The notes beneath the pieces were generated by a model that ran no database searches, was not told where the DNA came from, and saw only the letters and a list, made by a program, of their open reading frames with translations. From Alphaproteobacteria bacterium (lineage in GTDB: Bacteria; Pseudomonadota; Alphaproteobacteria; Micropepsales; Micropepsaceae): a stretch of 10,566 nucleotides of DNA. Positions within the stretch are counted from its first letter, which is position 1, and each line of letters begins with the position of its first letter. Of this stretch, positions 1-6,517 are shown piece after piece. Position numbers and translations under genes: made by a program. Location of the stretch: positions 1-10,566 of the forward strand of contig JAGWRJ010000007.1 in the NCBI GenBank assembly GCA_028869725.1. The letters run 5' to 3'.

Positions 1-261
1 CTCAGCCCATTTTATGGACGTGACAGCGCGACCGTTGCCGTTCATCAGTATCGCTCGGTCAACACCGAGGCGCTGTTTTCAACCTGCGAGGCGATCTTCC
101 GCCAATTTGGCGGCCGACCCCATTGGGGAAAGCGCCATACACGGACGGCGGCGGAACTGGCACAGATATATCCGCATTATGACCGTTTCGTGCACATGCG
201 GGCGCAGCTTGATCCCAAGGGCCGCTTTCTCAATGCACATTTGCGCGCACTTGTCGGGTGA
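1..261 (+). CDS. D-arabinono-1,4-lactone oxidase-like FAD enzyme, C-terminal end (5' truncated by window)
   Basis: Frame 1 is open from the first base to a TGA at 259-261 and gives 86 residues that read like the C-terminus of the sugar-lactone oxidase family (D-arabinono-1,4-lactone / L-gulono-1,4-lactone oxidases of the VAO-type FAD fold). The diagnostic stretch is GGRPHWGKRH at about residues 37-46, where the PHWGK block is a family hallmark near the active site. It is followed by LxxxYPxYDRFxxxRxxLDP and a closing GRFLNAHLRALVG, the usual end of the family. These enzymes oxidise an aldonolactone, passing electrons to FAD and then to oxygen or another acceptor. The FAD-binding N-terminal domain lies outside the window, so substrate and acceptor cannot be judged. 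It converges on the O-methyltransferase with 46 bases between the two stops. Family call is fairly sure; exact activity is not. Confidence 0.85.
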   Translation, partial: LSPFYGRDSATVAVHQYRSVNTEALFSTCEAIFRQFGGRPHWGKRHTRTAAELAQIYPHYDRFVHMRAQLDPKGRFLNAHLRALVG

Positions 262-307
262 GGCGCATGCGCAGATAAGCCGTAGCGCGAGCGTCGCTTC
301 AATCGGC

Positions 308-970
308 CTATTCGACGAGCGCGATGGCAAACCCGTCCCAGCCCTTGCTGCCGACGGTCTGGATGACGGTTGAAGTCAGATCCTGGGCACCGGACAGCGC
401 GTCGTAAACGTCGCGCGTTCCTATGATTGCCGGATCGGCGGTTTGCGCATCCAGAACCTTTCCTGCGCGCACGACATTGTCGCACACGATCACTCCGCCG
501 CGGCGCGTCAGTTTGCGGGCCCAGTCGAGATAATGACGATTGTTGGCCTTGTCGGCGTCGATAAAAACAAAGTCGAAGGACGCTGGCGGTGGTGCCAGGC
601 CTTCCAGCAAATCCAGTGCCGCACCTTCATGAAGCGTGATACGATCCTCAAGGCCTGCGCGGGCAAAATTGCGTCGGGCCACCGCGGCATGCTGGGGGTT
701 GTATTCCAGGGTTACGACGTGCCCCTCGGCGCCGGCACCACGTGCCAGACAGATCGTGGAGTATCCGCCAAGGGTCCCGATCTCGAGGATGCGTCTTGCG
801 CCCATCATCCGCACCAGGATCGTTAAAAGCCTGCCTTGCGCTGGTGAGACATCAATAGAGGGAAGCCCGGCAGCTTCGTTGGCGGCAAGAACGTCCGCCA
901 ACACATCATCAGGATTGAGCAGTTTTGTCTGGATAAAGGAATCGATCTCGTGCCATCTTGCGTCACTCAT
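308..970 (-). CDS. Class I SAM-dependent O-methyltransferase (Methyltransf_3 / caffeoyl-CoA OMT-like)
   Basis: A 220-residue protein with the normal length and motif order of the bacterial catechol/caffeoyl-CoA O-methyltransferase-like family. The SAM-binding motif I is LEIGTLGGYS at residues 62-71. The acidic end of strand 2 is TLEYNP at 87-92. The metal and catalytic region is FVFIDADKANN at 134-144, with D138, D140 and K141, followed by VCDNVV at 162-167, where N165 fits a metal ligand. Such soluble enzymes transfer a methyl group from SAM to a hydroxyl, often of a catechol, with a divalent cation; the substrate here is unknown. Its ATG overlaps the hisI stop as ATGA (967-970), and GGAG lies a few bases upstream inside hisI, so it should be translated by coupling. 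It is the last gene of the four-gene operon. Family is sure, substrate open. Confidence 0.93.
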   Translation of the reverse strand: MSDARWHEIDSFIQTKLLNPDDVLADVLAANEAAGLPSIDVSPAQGRLLTILVRMMGARRILEIGTLGGYSTICLARGAGAEGHVVTLEYNPQHAAVARRNFARAGLEDRITLHEGAALDLLEGLAPPPASFDFVFIDADKANNRHYLDWARKLTRRGGVIVCDNVVRAGKVLDAQTADPAIIGTRDVYDALSGAQDLTSTVIQTVGSKGWDGFAIALVE

Positions 971-1317
971 GCCTCAGAACTCCGCCTGCGGTAGAAGCAG
1001 CTGCGCGCACCAGTGTGGCAGGCCGGTCCGTTTTGTCTGACCTTGAAAAGCAGCGTGTCGCCGTCACAGTCTATGTAGGCCTCGACAAGTTCCTGGGTAT
1101 GGCCGGAGGTCGCGCCCTTGCGCCAGCGTTCGTTGCGTGAGCGTGACCAGTAGGTGAGCTGGCCCGTGCGTAGGGTCTCTTCGAGGGTCTGCGCAGTCAT
1201 CCAGGCGAGCATCAGCACATCTCCGCTCGCAGCGTCCTGGGCGATGGCCGGCACAAGGCCGTCCGCATTGTAGGTGACAGCGGCTAAAAACGCGGTATCC
1301 GACAATGTTTCGCTCAT
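967..1317 (-). CDS. hisI: Phosphoribosyl-AMP cyclohydrolase
   Basis: A 116-residue single-domain protein that opens the adenine ring of phosphoribosyl-AMP, the third step of histidine biosynthesis, in the cytoplasm. Family signatures are clear: LMLAWM at 35-40, TYWSRSRNERWRKGATSGH at 55-73, DCDGD at 83-87 and ACHTGARSCFYR at 99-110. The zinc-ligand cysteines C84, C100 and C107 and the acidic residues D83, D85 and D87 for the second metal are all present. There is no HisE (phosphoribosyl-ATP pyrophosphatase) domain, so this is the monofunctional form usual in alphaproteobacteria, with hisE expected elsewhere. It overlaps metC upstream (ATGA, 1314-1317) and the O-methyltransferase downstream (ATGA, 967-970). 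No strong Shine-Dalgarno is seen, so its translation probably depends on coupling to metC. Its place in a sulfur amino acid operon rather than a his operon is notable. Confidence 0.95.
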   Translation of the reverse strand: MSETLSDTAFLAAVTYNADGLVPAIAQDAASGDVLMLAWMTAQTLEETLRTGQLTYWSRSRNERWRKGATSGHTQELVEAYIDCDGDTLLFKVRQNGPACHTGARSCFYRRRSSEA

Positions 1318-2468
1318 CCCGCCCGTGCCATTCGTTCAAATCCCTGTGTCAGATCGGCAATCAGATCCTGTGCGTCCTCAAGTCCTGCATGTACACGCAC
1401 CACTGTCGCGCTTGCAGGCCAGGGCCGTGCAGTGCGTACGATATGAGCGGGAGTGACGAGACTTTCGAATCCACCCCAGGACCAGCCCATGCCGAAAAGT
1501 TCGAGGCCGTCCATAAAGGCTGCGAGCCCGGCATGGGATACGCCCTTTAATTCGACCGCAAAGAGCCCGCAGGCGCCGCGGAAATCCCGCTTCCAGATCC
1601 GATGTCCCGGATCGCTCTCAAGTCCGGGGTGCAGTACGCGTGCGACTTCTGGCCGTGCAGCGAACCAGCGTGCAAGTTCCAGTCCCGTCTGTTCATGAAC
1701 GGGAAGGCGCCGGGCGAGGGTGCGCAGGCCGCGCAGCGCAAGAAAAATGTCGTCCGCTGAGGCAAACTGGCCAAGATCACCATGGGTGTGTTTCAGGCGC
1801 TCGGCGTGGCTCGCAGTGGCGCAGACATAACCCATCATGAGGTCAGAATGACCGCCGATATATTTGGTTACCGACTGGATGGAGAGATCGACGCCGTGCT
1901 CCAGCGGCTGGAAATAAAGCGGTGTGGCCCAGGTATTGTCCATCAGAACCGACGCACCCCGGCGATGGGCAACCTCGGCGATGGCAGGTATATCCTGCAT
2001 TTCGAAGGTGAGGGAGCCAGGCGCTTCGCAGAACACAGCCCGCGTATTGCTGCGGAAATGCGTCTCAATCTCGGCGCCACTGCACGGATCGAAATACGTC
2101 GTTTCGACGCCGTAGCGTGCGAGCACGCGATCGCAGAAATTACGGGTGGGAAAGTAGGCGCTATCGCTGACGAGCAGATGGTCACCAGCCCGGCACACAG
2201 CAAGGATTGCCGTGGTAATAGCAGCCAGGCCTGATGGCGTCACCACAGTCAGGGCGCCATGCTCCAGTTCGTTGATGGCATTGGCGAAGCTTTCCGACGT
2301 CGGAGTGCCACGCCGGCCATAGACATAAGGCGCTGTCCCTTCTTCAAGCGTCTTGAGATCGGGCATGAGGATGGTGGAGACCCGGTAGACCGGCGTAGAC
2401 ACCGCACCGTAATGGTGCGCCGGATCGCGCCCCAGATGGCTTGTGAGGGTGCTTGGTTTGCGGGTCAT
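1314..2468 (-). CDS. metC: Cystathionine beta-lyase (PLP enzyme of the Cys/Met metabolism family)
   Basis: A 384-residue fold-type I PLP enzyme, typical in length for the family. It most likely cleaves cystathionine to homocysteine, pyruvate and ammonia, the penultimate branch of methionine synthesis. The PLP lysine is K202 in SVTKYIGGHSD (199-209). D177 in LMDNTWATPLYFQP fits the residue that pairs with the pyridine nitrogen. Y50 and R52 in YVYGRRGTPT fit the residues that contact the cofactor phosphate of the neighbouring subunit. The pattern YVYGRRGTPT and the C-terminal GMGWSWGGFESL are those of beta-lyases rather than gamma-synthases, but other activities in this family (methionine gamma-lyase, L-cysteine desulfhydrase) cannot be excluded. 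The ATG overlaps the transporter stop as ATGA (2465-2468) and has a good GGAG seven bases upstream. Second gene of its operon. Confidence 0.92.
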   Translation of the reverse strand: MTRKPSTLTSHLGRDPAHHYGAVSTPVYRVSTILMPDLKTLEEGTAPYVYGRRGTPTSESFANAINELEHGALTVVTPSGLAAITTAILAVCRAGDHLLVSDSAYFPTRNFCDRVLARYGVETTYFDPCSGAEIETHFRSNTRAVFCEAPGSLTFEMQDIPAIAEVAHRRGASVLMDNTWATPLYFQPLEHGVDLSIQSVTKYIGGHSDLMMGYVCATASHAERLKHTHGDLGQFASADDIFLALRGLRTLARRLPVHEQTGLELARWFAARPEVARVLHPGLESDPGHRIWKRDFRGACGLFAVELKGVSHAGLAAFMDGLELFGMGWSWGGFESLVTPAHIVRTARPWPASATVVRVHAGLEDAQDLIADLTQGFERMARAG

Positions 2469-3964
2469 AACTCAACTCCAACGCCGGGCTCAGTAGCGAG
2501 ATCCGGACCGGGGGTAAGGGGATTGGTCATGCGCTCGGCCAGAATGGGGCGCAGCGGCCGATCAAACGACCAGATGATGAGCGCAGAAACAAAGGCGATC
2601 GCCGCGGTGATGAGAAAAAACTCTGCCTTCGCAGTGTGGTCCCAGAGCGTTGCCAGCATGCCGCCCAAGGTGCTGCCAAGAAAGGTCGCGATAAACCAGA
2701 AACCCATCATCATCGACATCACCTGCACCGGCGCGGCGCGGGCCACAAGCGCCAGTCCCACGGGTGACAGATAGAGTTCACCGAACGTATAGATCGTGAA
2801 GAAGGGCAACAGCCATAGCCAACTTGCGTGGCCGTGCGGACCGGTGACCCATGCCACGGCGGCGATGAGGCAGAAGGCAACCCCGAGTAAGGCGCAGCCC
2901 AGCGCCATCTTGATGGGAGTTGAGGGCTCGCGCCCGCGCCGGGCCTGCCGACCCCACAGCCATACAAGAAGAGGTGTGAACGCAAAGATCATGGCCGGAT
3001 CTATGGACTGCGCCCAGGGTGCCGGGATCACGAAATTCACCACGCCAGGAATGAAGACGCGATCGGTGTAGTCGCGGGCCCAGAGTGCAATCGTGATGTA
3101 TTGCTGTTCGTAGCTCATCCAGAAGCCCGTGACCGGCACGAAGAGCGCAACGAGGGCAAAGATCGCTTTCCAGTCCTGCCTGGTGAGCGGTTGAGGTTTG
3201 ACGGTCTTGCCGGCACGGCGCGCGCTTGTCACGCGATCAGGCGGCAGATTGCGCAGTGACAGCACATAGATGAGGACGCCGATCGAGACTCCGATGCCGG
3301 CGGCAAAGAAGCCGAAGTGCCAGCCTGCGGTCTGCCCAAAGGTCGTGCATACGCTATGGCTCCAGGCCCAGCTGTCGGTGCACATCCGTGCGCCCAGCGT
3401 GCCGCAGATATACGGCGCAAGGAAGGCACCGAGATTGATCCCGACATAGAAGATCGAGTAAGCGCGATCGATACGGTTGTCACCGGGCGCATAAAGGTTG
3501 CCAACCTGGGTAGAAATGTTGGGCTTGAAGGCGCCATTACCGACGATGAGGGCGAGGAGACCGAAGAAGAACAGCGAAGTCTGGGTCAGCATGAACTCAC
3601 CGGCTATCATCAGCAGACCGCCCGCCACGACCGTATAGCGCTGTCCGGTCAGACGGTCGGCCAGAAGGCCTCCGAAAAATGGAGTCAGATATACGAGCCC
3701 GGTGTAGAGACCGGTAATATTGGTAGCGAATTCTGTGGACGAGAGCGGCCCGAGCAGCCATTCGAAGGCGCTGCGGACAAGCGAAATGCCAATAACCTGT
3801 GTCATTGCCTCCGGCGTCAGCAGTTGCTGCGTCAGATAGAAGATCAGGATCGAGGTCATGCCATAATAGGAAAACCGCTCAGCCATTTCGGTGGAGAACA
3901 GACTTGTCAGTCCCATCGGATGACCGAACAGATCACGCTGGCGCTTGCCCTCCGTTTGAGCCAT
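2465..3964 (-). CDS. POT/PTR-family proton-dependent oligopeptide transporter
   Basis: A 499-residue inner-membrane MFS protein of the proton-coupled oligopeptide transporter family, which imports di- and tripeptides with protons. The helix 1 proton-coupling motif ExxERFxYYG is present as E26-M-A-E29-R30-F-S-Y33-Y34-G35. The PTR2 signature lies at 171-190 (FYVGINLGAFLAPYICGTLG), K148 sits in NGAFKPNIS as in characterised members, and the late GELxLSP motif (395-401) carries E396. The loop after helix 1 is long (about 45-90), as in a known bacterial subgroup. A GTG at 4006 would add 14 residues, but the ATG at 3964 is preferred: it has a strong AGAGAGGGA six bases upstream, residues after it match the family, and the extension runs over a perfect palindrome. 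First gene of the POT-metC-hisI-OMT operon. Substrate range is not known; it may supply peptide-bound sulfur amino acids. Confidence 0.93.
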   Translation of the reverse strand: MAQTEGKRQRDLFGHPMGLTSLFSTEMAERFSYYGMTSILIFYLTQQLLTPEAMTQVIGISLVRSAFEWLLGPLSSTEFATNITGLYTGLVYLTPFFGGLLADRLTGQRYTVVAGGLLMIAGEFMLTQTSLFFFGLLALIVGNGAFKPNISTQVGNLYAPGDNRIDRAYSIFYVGINLGAFLAPYICGTLGARMCTDSWAWSHSVCTTFGQTAGWHFGFFAAGIGVSIGVLIYVLSLRNLPPDRVTSARRAGKTVKPQPLTRQDWKAIFALVALFVPVTGFWMSYEQQYITIALWARDYTDRVFIPGVVNFVIPAPWAQSIDPAMIFAFTPLLVWLWGRQARRGREPSTPIKMALGCALLGVAFCLIAAVAWVTGPHGHASWLWLLPFFTIYTFGELYLSPVGLALVARAAPVQVMSMMMGFWFIATFLGSTLGGMLATLWDHTAKAEFFLITAAIAFVSALIIWSFDRPLRPILAERMTNPLTPGPDLATEPGVGVEL

Positions 3965-4053
3965 TCGCGGTCCCTCTCTAGACGTAATGACAGCGCGAGT
4001 GTGCACACTCCGCGCATCAATTGAAATGGTATGACGGCTTTGTGAGCAGTTGC
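3965..4053 (-). promoter_or_regulatory. Regulatory gap upstream of the POT-metC-hisI-OMT operon with three dyads
   Basis: This 89-base spacer between the GNAT stop and the transporter start is the only sizeable gap in the seven-gene sulfur block. It holds a perfect 14-base palindrome GAGTGTGCACACTC (3997-4010), an 8-base palindrome TCAATTGA (4017-4024), and a near-perfect dyad TGAGCA-GT-TGCTCA (4043-4056) that covers the GNAT stop codon. The 14-base palindrome could be an operator for a dimeric regulator, and the TGAGCA dyad an operator or a weak mRNA hairpin; no T-tract follows it. I cannot place a convincing -35/-10 pair. The presence of an internal promoter is inferred from gap length and dyads, not shown. 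Confidence 0.45.
3967..3980 (-). promoter_or_regulatory. Ribosome binding site that fixes the POT transporter start
   Basis: On the minus strand a purine run, AGAGAGGGA, ends six bases before the ATG at 3964. No comparable signal precedes the upstream GTG at 4006. This is the main reason for the shorter 499-residue protein. Confidence 0.7.
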
Positions 4054-4584
4054 TCAGGGCAGGATAATGTAGCGCTCTTCGCGGGCGTACGGAATGAAGC
4101 CGGCGCGCTGGTAGAGCGGCAACGCGCGGGGATGATCCAGTGTGCAGGTATTGACCTTCAGCCTGGTGATCGGACGATCCCAGGCCAAAAGTACTGCCTG
4201 GAAAAGAAAATAGTGGCCAAGACCGCGACCGATATAGTCGGGAACCAGCCCGAAATACGCCAGCTGCCCAGTAGGCATCTGGCGGAAGTCGAATTCCGCC
4301 ATACCGGCTGGACAGCCATCGACATAGAGCACGTAAAGATGCAGGCCCGGGTCGTGAAGCAGAGGTTCGAGCTCACTGTCGGTCAGCTTCTTGCGGTCTA
4401 CCCAGTAATGCGGTCCGCCGATCGTATCGTACAGATAGCGGTAGAAGTGAACAGGAGGTGTCAGTGCGCGCAGGATCGCGATCTTTCCGGCCGGGCTCGG
4501 AGGAAGCGCGATATCTGGCCGCGCCTTCATGTCCAGAAAGGTGACAATGGTGGGAAGGCGCTTGGCTCTGCTGCGGTCCCTCAT
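4054..4584 (-). CDS. GNAT-family N-acetyltransferase, substrate unknown
   Basis: A 176-residue cytoplasmic protein with a GNAT fold that would transfer acetyl from acetyl-CoA to an amine. Motif A is LAYFGLVPDYIGRGLGHYFL at about 108-127, with the acetyl-CoA pyrophosphate loop IGRGLG (118-123). Motif B is the late NTCTLDHPRALPLYQRAGF at 145-163, typical of the family. The usual Q/R at the first place of the Q/RxxGxG/A loop is I118, so the loop is slightly atypical. Residues 1-40 and the GGPHYWVDR stretch (56-64) are not part of the core motifs and may shape the substrate site. It overlaps the sulfurtransferase as ATGA (4581-4584), so it belongs to the cysK-sseA operon. That context suggests, without proof, an amino acid or thiol-containing amine substrate. 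Fold is sure, function open. Confidence 0.88.
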   Translation of the reverse strand: MRDRSRAKRLPTIVTFLDMKARPDIALPPSPAGKIAILRALTPPVHFYRYLYDTIGGPHYWVDRKKLTDSELEPLLHDPGLHLYVLYVDGCPAGMAEFDFRQMPTGQLAYFGLVPDYIGRGLGHYFLFQAVLLAWDRPITRLKVNTCTLDHPRALPLYQRAGFIPYAREERYIILP

Positions 4585-5435
4585 GGTCTTCGTCCCGTCT
4601 CGATCGGGGCGTCAGGGCGTGCGCCCCAATCTGCCCAGGAACCATCATAGAGCGCCGCCTGCTGTACGCCGGCCACGTTCAGTGCCAGAAGCAGAATGGC
4701 TGCAGTGATGCCTGAACCGCAGCTTGTGATCACCGGCCGTGACAGATCAAGATGATGGCGCGCAAACAGGGCCCGCAGCTCATCAGCAGATTTGAGCGTG
4801 CCATCACTTTGGACAAGTTCGGCATAGTGGATATTGCAGCTTCCCGGGATATGGCCTGGACAAACGCCTGGACGTGGCTCCGCTTCTTCGCCGGCGAAGC
4901 GGGCCGGGCTTCTGGCGTCGGCGATCTGTTCATTTCCTGAAGCCAGGGCTCCTTGCACCTGCGCGTAATCGCGCAGCAGGCTGTTGTCGGGCCGCGGCGT
5001 GAAATGACGGTACTGCGGTACCGGCAGCAGGTCGTCTATGGACCGGCCTTCGCGCTTCCATTTGGGCAGGCCGCCATCAAGTACAACAACGTCGCCGTGG
5101 CCCATGGCTCTGAGCATCCACCAGGCCCGCGGGCTCGAATAGACACCGGCACCGTCATAGACAACGATGAGATTGCCGTCACCCAGCCCTAGCTTGCGCA
5201 TCTGGCTGGCGAATTTGGTGGCTGGCGCCAGCATGTGCGGCAGGGGGCTGGTCTCATCGCTGATTGCTTCGATATCGAAAAACACCGCGCCCGGTATATG
5301 GGCACTTGTGTATTCGGCACGCGCATCGCGGCCTGCCTGAGGCAGGTACCAGGACGCATCGGCAATGCGCACGTCCGGAGCAGCAAGATGCTCGGCGAGC
5401 CAGGATGTGGACACCAGGGGAAAGGCGACACTCAT
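4581..5435 (-). CDS. sseA: 3-mercaptopyruvate sulfurtransferase (tandem rhodanese)
   Basis: A 284-residue protein of two rhodanese domains, the usual length for SseA-type enzymes. The N-terminal, inactive domain carries HIPGAVFFDIEAISD (46-60) and VYDGAGVYSSPRAWWMLRAMGH (92-113). The C-terminal, catalytic domain carries GHIPGSCNIHY (194-204) and the active-site loop C239-G-S-G-I-T. A CGSGxT loop is typical of 3-mercaptopyruvate sulfurtransferases, whereas thiosulfate sulfurtransferases usually have CRKGxT. R179 and R188 fit the substrate-binding arginines known in the E. coli enzyme. It would take sulfur from 3-mercaptopyruvate, formed by cysteine transamination, onto C239 and pass it to cyanide, thiols or thioredoxin. 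Start overlaps the cysteine synthase stop (ATGA, 5432-5435) and no Shine-Dalgarno is visible, so coupling is likely. Confidence 0.93.
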   Translation of the reverse strand: MSVAFPLVSTSWLAEHLAAPDVRIADASWYLPQAGRDARAEYTSAHIPGAVFFDIEAISDETSPLPHMLAPATKFASQMRKLGLGDGNLIVVYDGAGVYSSPRAWWMLRAMGHGDVVVLDGGLPKWKREGRSIDDLLPVPQYRHFTPRPDNSLLRDYAQVQGALASGNEQIADARSPARFAGEEAEPRPGVCPGHIPGSCNIHYAELVQSDGTLKSADELRALFARHHLDLSRPVITSCGSGITAAILLLALNVAGVQQAALYDGSWADWGARPDAPIETGRRP

Positions 5436-6466
5436 TCGAATGGAAGGTCCATTTCGCGCGGCTCTCCGTCAAGCCAGGGTGGAACTGGGAGCCCCTTCTG
5501 ACGCAGAAAGGACGGGTTGAAGAGTTTGCTCTGATAGCGCGAGCCCGTGTCGCAGAGCACTGTAACGATGGTGTGGCCAGGCCCCATCGCTCGCGCCAGG
5601 CGGATCGCGCCGGCAACGTTGACGCCGCTCGAGCCACCAAGGCAGAGACCATCGTGAAGCAGCAGATCATAAAGAGTCGGCAGCATCTCTTCGTCAGAAA
5701 TCTCGTAGGCATCATCAATGGGTGCATCTTCGAGATTCGCCGTGATTCTGTTCTGGCCAATACCTTCAGTGATTGAGCTGCCATGTGCGGAGAGCTGGCC
5801 CGTCTTGACCCAGGAATAAATGGCTGCCCCCAGTGGGTCCGCGGCGACCACCTGAATGTTCGGATTGAAGCTCTTCAGCGCTATCCCGGTGCCGGCCAGT
5901 GTGCCTCCGGTACCCACTGCAGCTACGAAGCCGTCGATGTGGCCGTTGAGCTGTTCGTAGATTTCTTTGCCCGTGCCCTGGATATGCGCCTCGCGATTGG
6001 CGGTATTGTCGAACTGATTGGCCCAGATAGCCCCATTTGGTTCAGTCTGGGCTAGGCGATCGGCCAGTCGTCCAGACAGCTTCACGTAATTGTTGGGGTT
6101 ACGATGGGGCTGGGCAGGGACCTCGAGGAGGTGGGCCCCCATCAGACGCAGGGCATCCTTCTTTTCCTGGCTCTGAGTTTCGGGGATGACGATAACAGTA
6201 CGAAATCCCATGGCATTTGCGACCACGGCAAGGCCGATTCCAGTGTTGCCGGCGGTACCTTCCACGATCGTGCCGCCGGGCCGCAGTTGGCCCCGGGCAA
6301 TGGCATCGCGGACGATGTACAGCGCAGCCCGGTCCTTGACCGAGCCGCCGGGGTTCATGAATTCGGCTTTTCCATAAATGTCGCAGCCCGTCAGCGCGCT
6401 GGCATGGCGCAAGCGGATGAGGGGCGTATGACCAATTGCATCGAGGGTGTCGTGACGAATGTCCAT
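5432..6466 (-). CDS. cysK: Cysteine synthase (O-acetylserine sulfhydrylase), long alphaproteobacterial/fungal-like type
   Basis: A 344-residue fold-type II PLP enzyme expected to make cysteine from O-acetylserine and sulfide. The PLP lysine is K44 in NPGGSVKDR (38-46). The substrate loop is GTAGNTG (70-76), the cofactor phosphate loop GTGGT (185-189), and the serine/threonine contact to the pyridine ring is in GGSSG (277-281). The longer linker PAQPHRNPNNYVKLSGRLAD (117-136) and the tail YQSKLFNPSFLRQKGLPVPPWL (311-332) match the long type seen in alphaproteobacteria and fungal cysteine synthase 2, not E. coli CysK (about 323 residues). Cystathionine beta-synthase activity is a less likely alternative. 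No Shine-Dalgarno precedes the ATG at 6466. First gene of the cysK-sseA-GNAT run, 51 bases after the photolyase. Confidence 0.9.
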   Translation of the reverse strand: MDIRHDTLDAIGHTPLIRLRHASALTGCDIYGKAEFMNPGGSVKDRAALYIVRDAIARGQLRPGGTIVEGTAGNTGIGLAVVANAMGFRTVIVIPETQSQEKKDALRLMGAHLLEVPAQPHRNPNNYVKLSGRLADRLAQTEPNGAIWANQFDNTANREAHIQGTGKEIYEQLNGHIDGFVAAVGTGGTLAGTGIALKSFNPNIQVVAADPLGAAIYSWVKTGQLSAHGSSITEGIGQNRITANLEDAPIDDAYEISDEEMLPTLYDLLLHDGLCLGGSSGVNVAGAIRLARAMGPGHTIVTVLCDTGSRYQSKLFNPSFLRQKGLPVPPWLDGEPREMDLPFE

Positions 6467-6517
6467 GATGGGTACAACCAGGCTAAGCCGAGACCCTAAG
6501 CCCCGGGCGGCCCACCA
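6467..6517 (-). promoter_or_regulatory. Photolyase-cysK gap with a 13-base-period direct repeat
   Basis: The 51-base spacer contains CTAAGCC twice (plus-strand positions 6483-6489 and 6496-6502), exactly 13 bases apart, and the first copy lies in a GGCT-A-AGCC dyad (6481-6489). The rest is GC-rich (CCCGGG at 6502-6507). This may be a promoter/operator for cysK or simply a readthrough spacer within a longer photolyase operon. No -35/-10 pair or terminator hairpin with a T-tract is clear. Confidence 0.3.

Noticed and set aside
262..307. Possible bidirectional terminator between the convergent lactone oxidase and O-methyltransferase (GCGCATGCGC at 263-272, AGCG/CGCT further on)
   Set aside because: The palindrome gives only a very short stem as RNA, the other stem is about four pairs, and there is no T-tract in either direction.
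14..373. 119-residue plus-strand frame at the left edge
   Set aside because: It is the wrong frame for the lactone-oxidase C-terminus in 1-261 and runs into the convergent O-methyltransferase.
3317..4024. 235-residue open frame antisense to the peptide transporter
   Set aside because: It mirrors the POT gene, whose family motifs are intact along the other strand; the translation has no recognisable domain and is typical of GC-rich shadow frames.
3965..4053. A SAM-type riboswitch controlling the metC operon
   Set aside because: The region is too short for most classes and I do not see the conserved core of SAM-II; the palindromes look like DNA sites rather than an aptamer.
5254..5784. Long overlapping frames on both strands over the cysK/sseA junction
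   Set aside because: Both real genes here have complete catalytic motifs and an ATGA junction; the overlapping frames are low-information Arg/Ser/Ala-rich translations.
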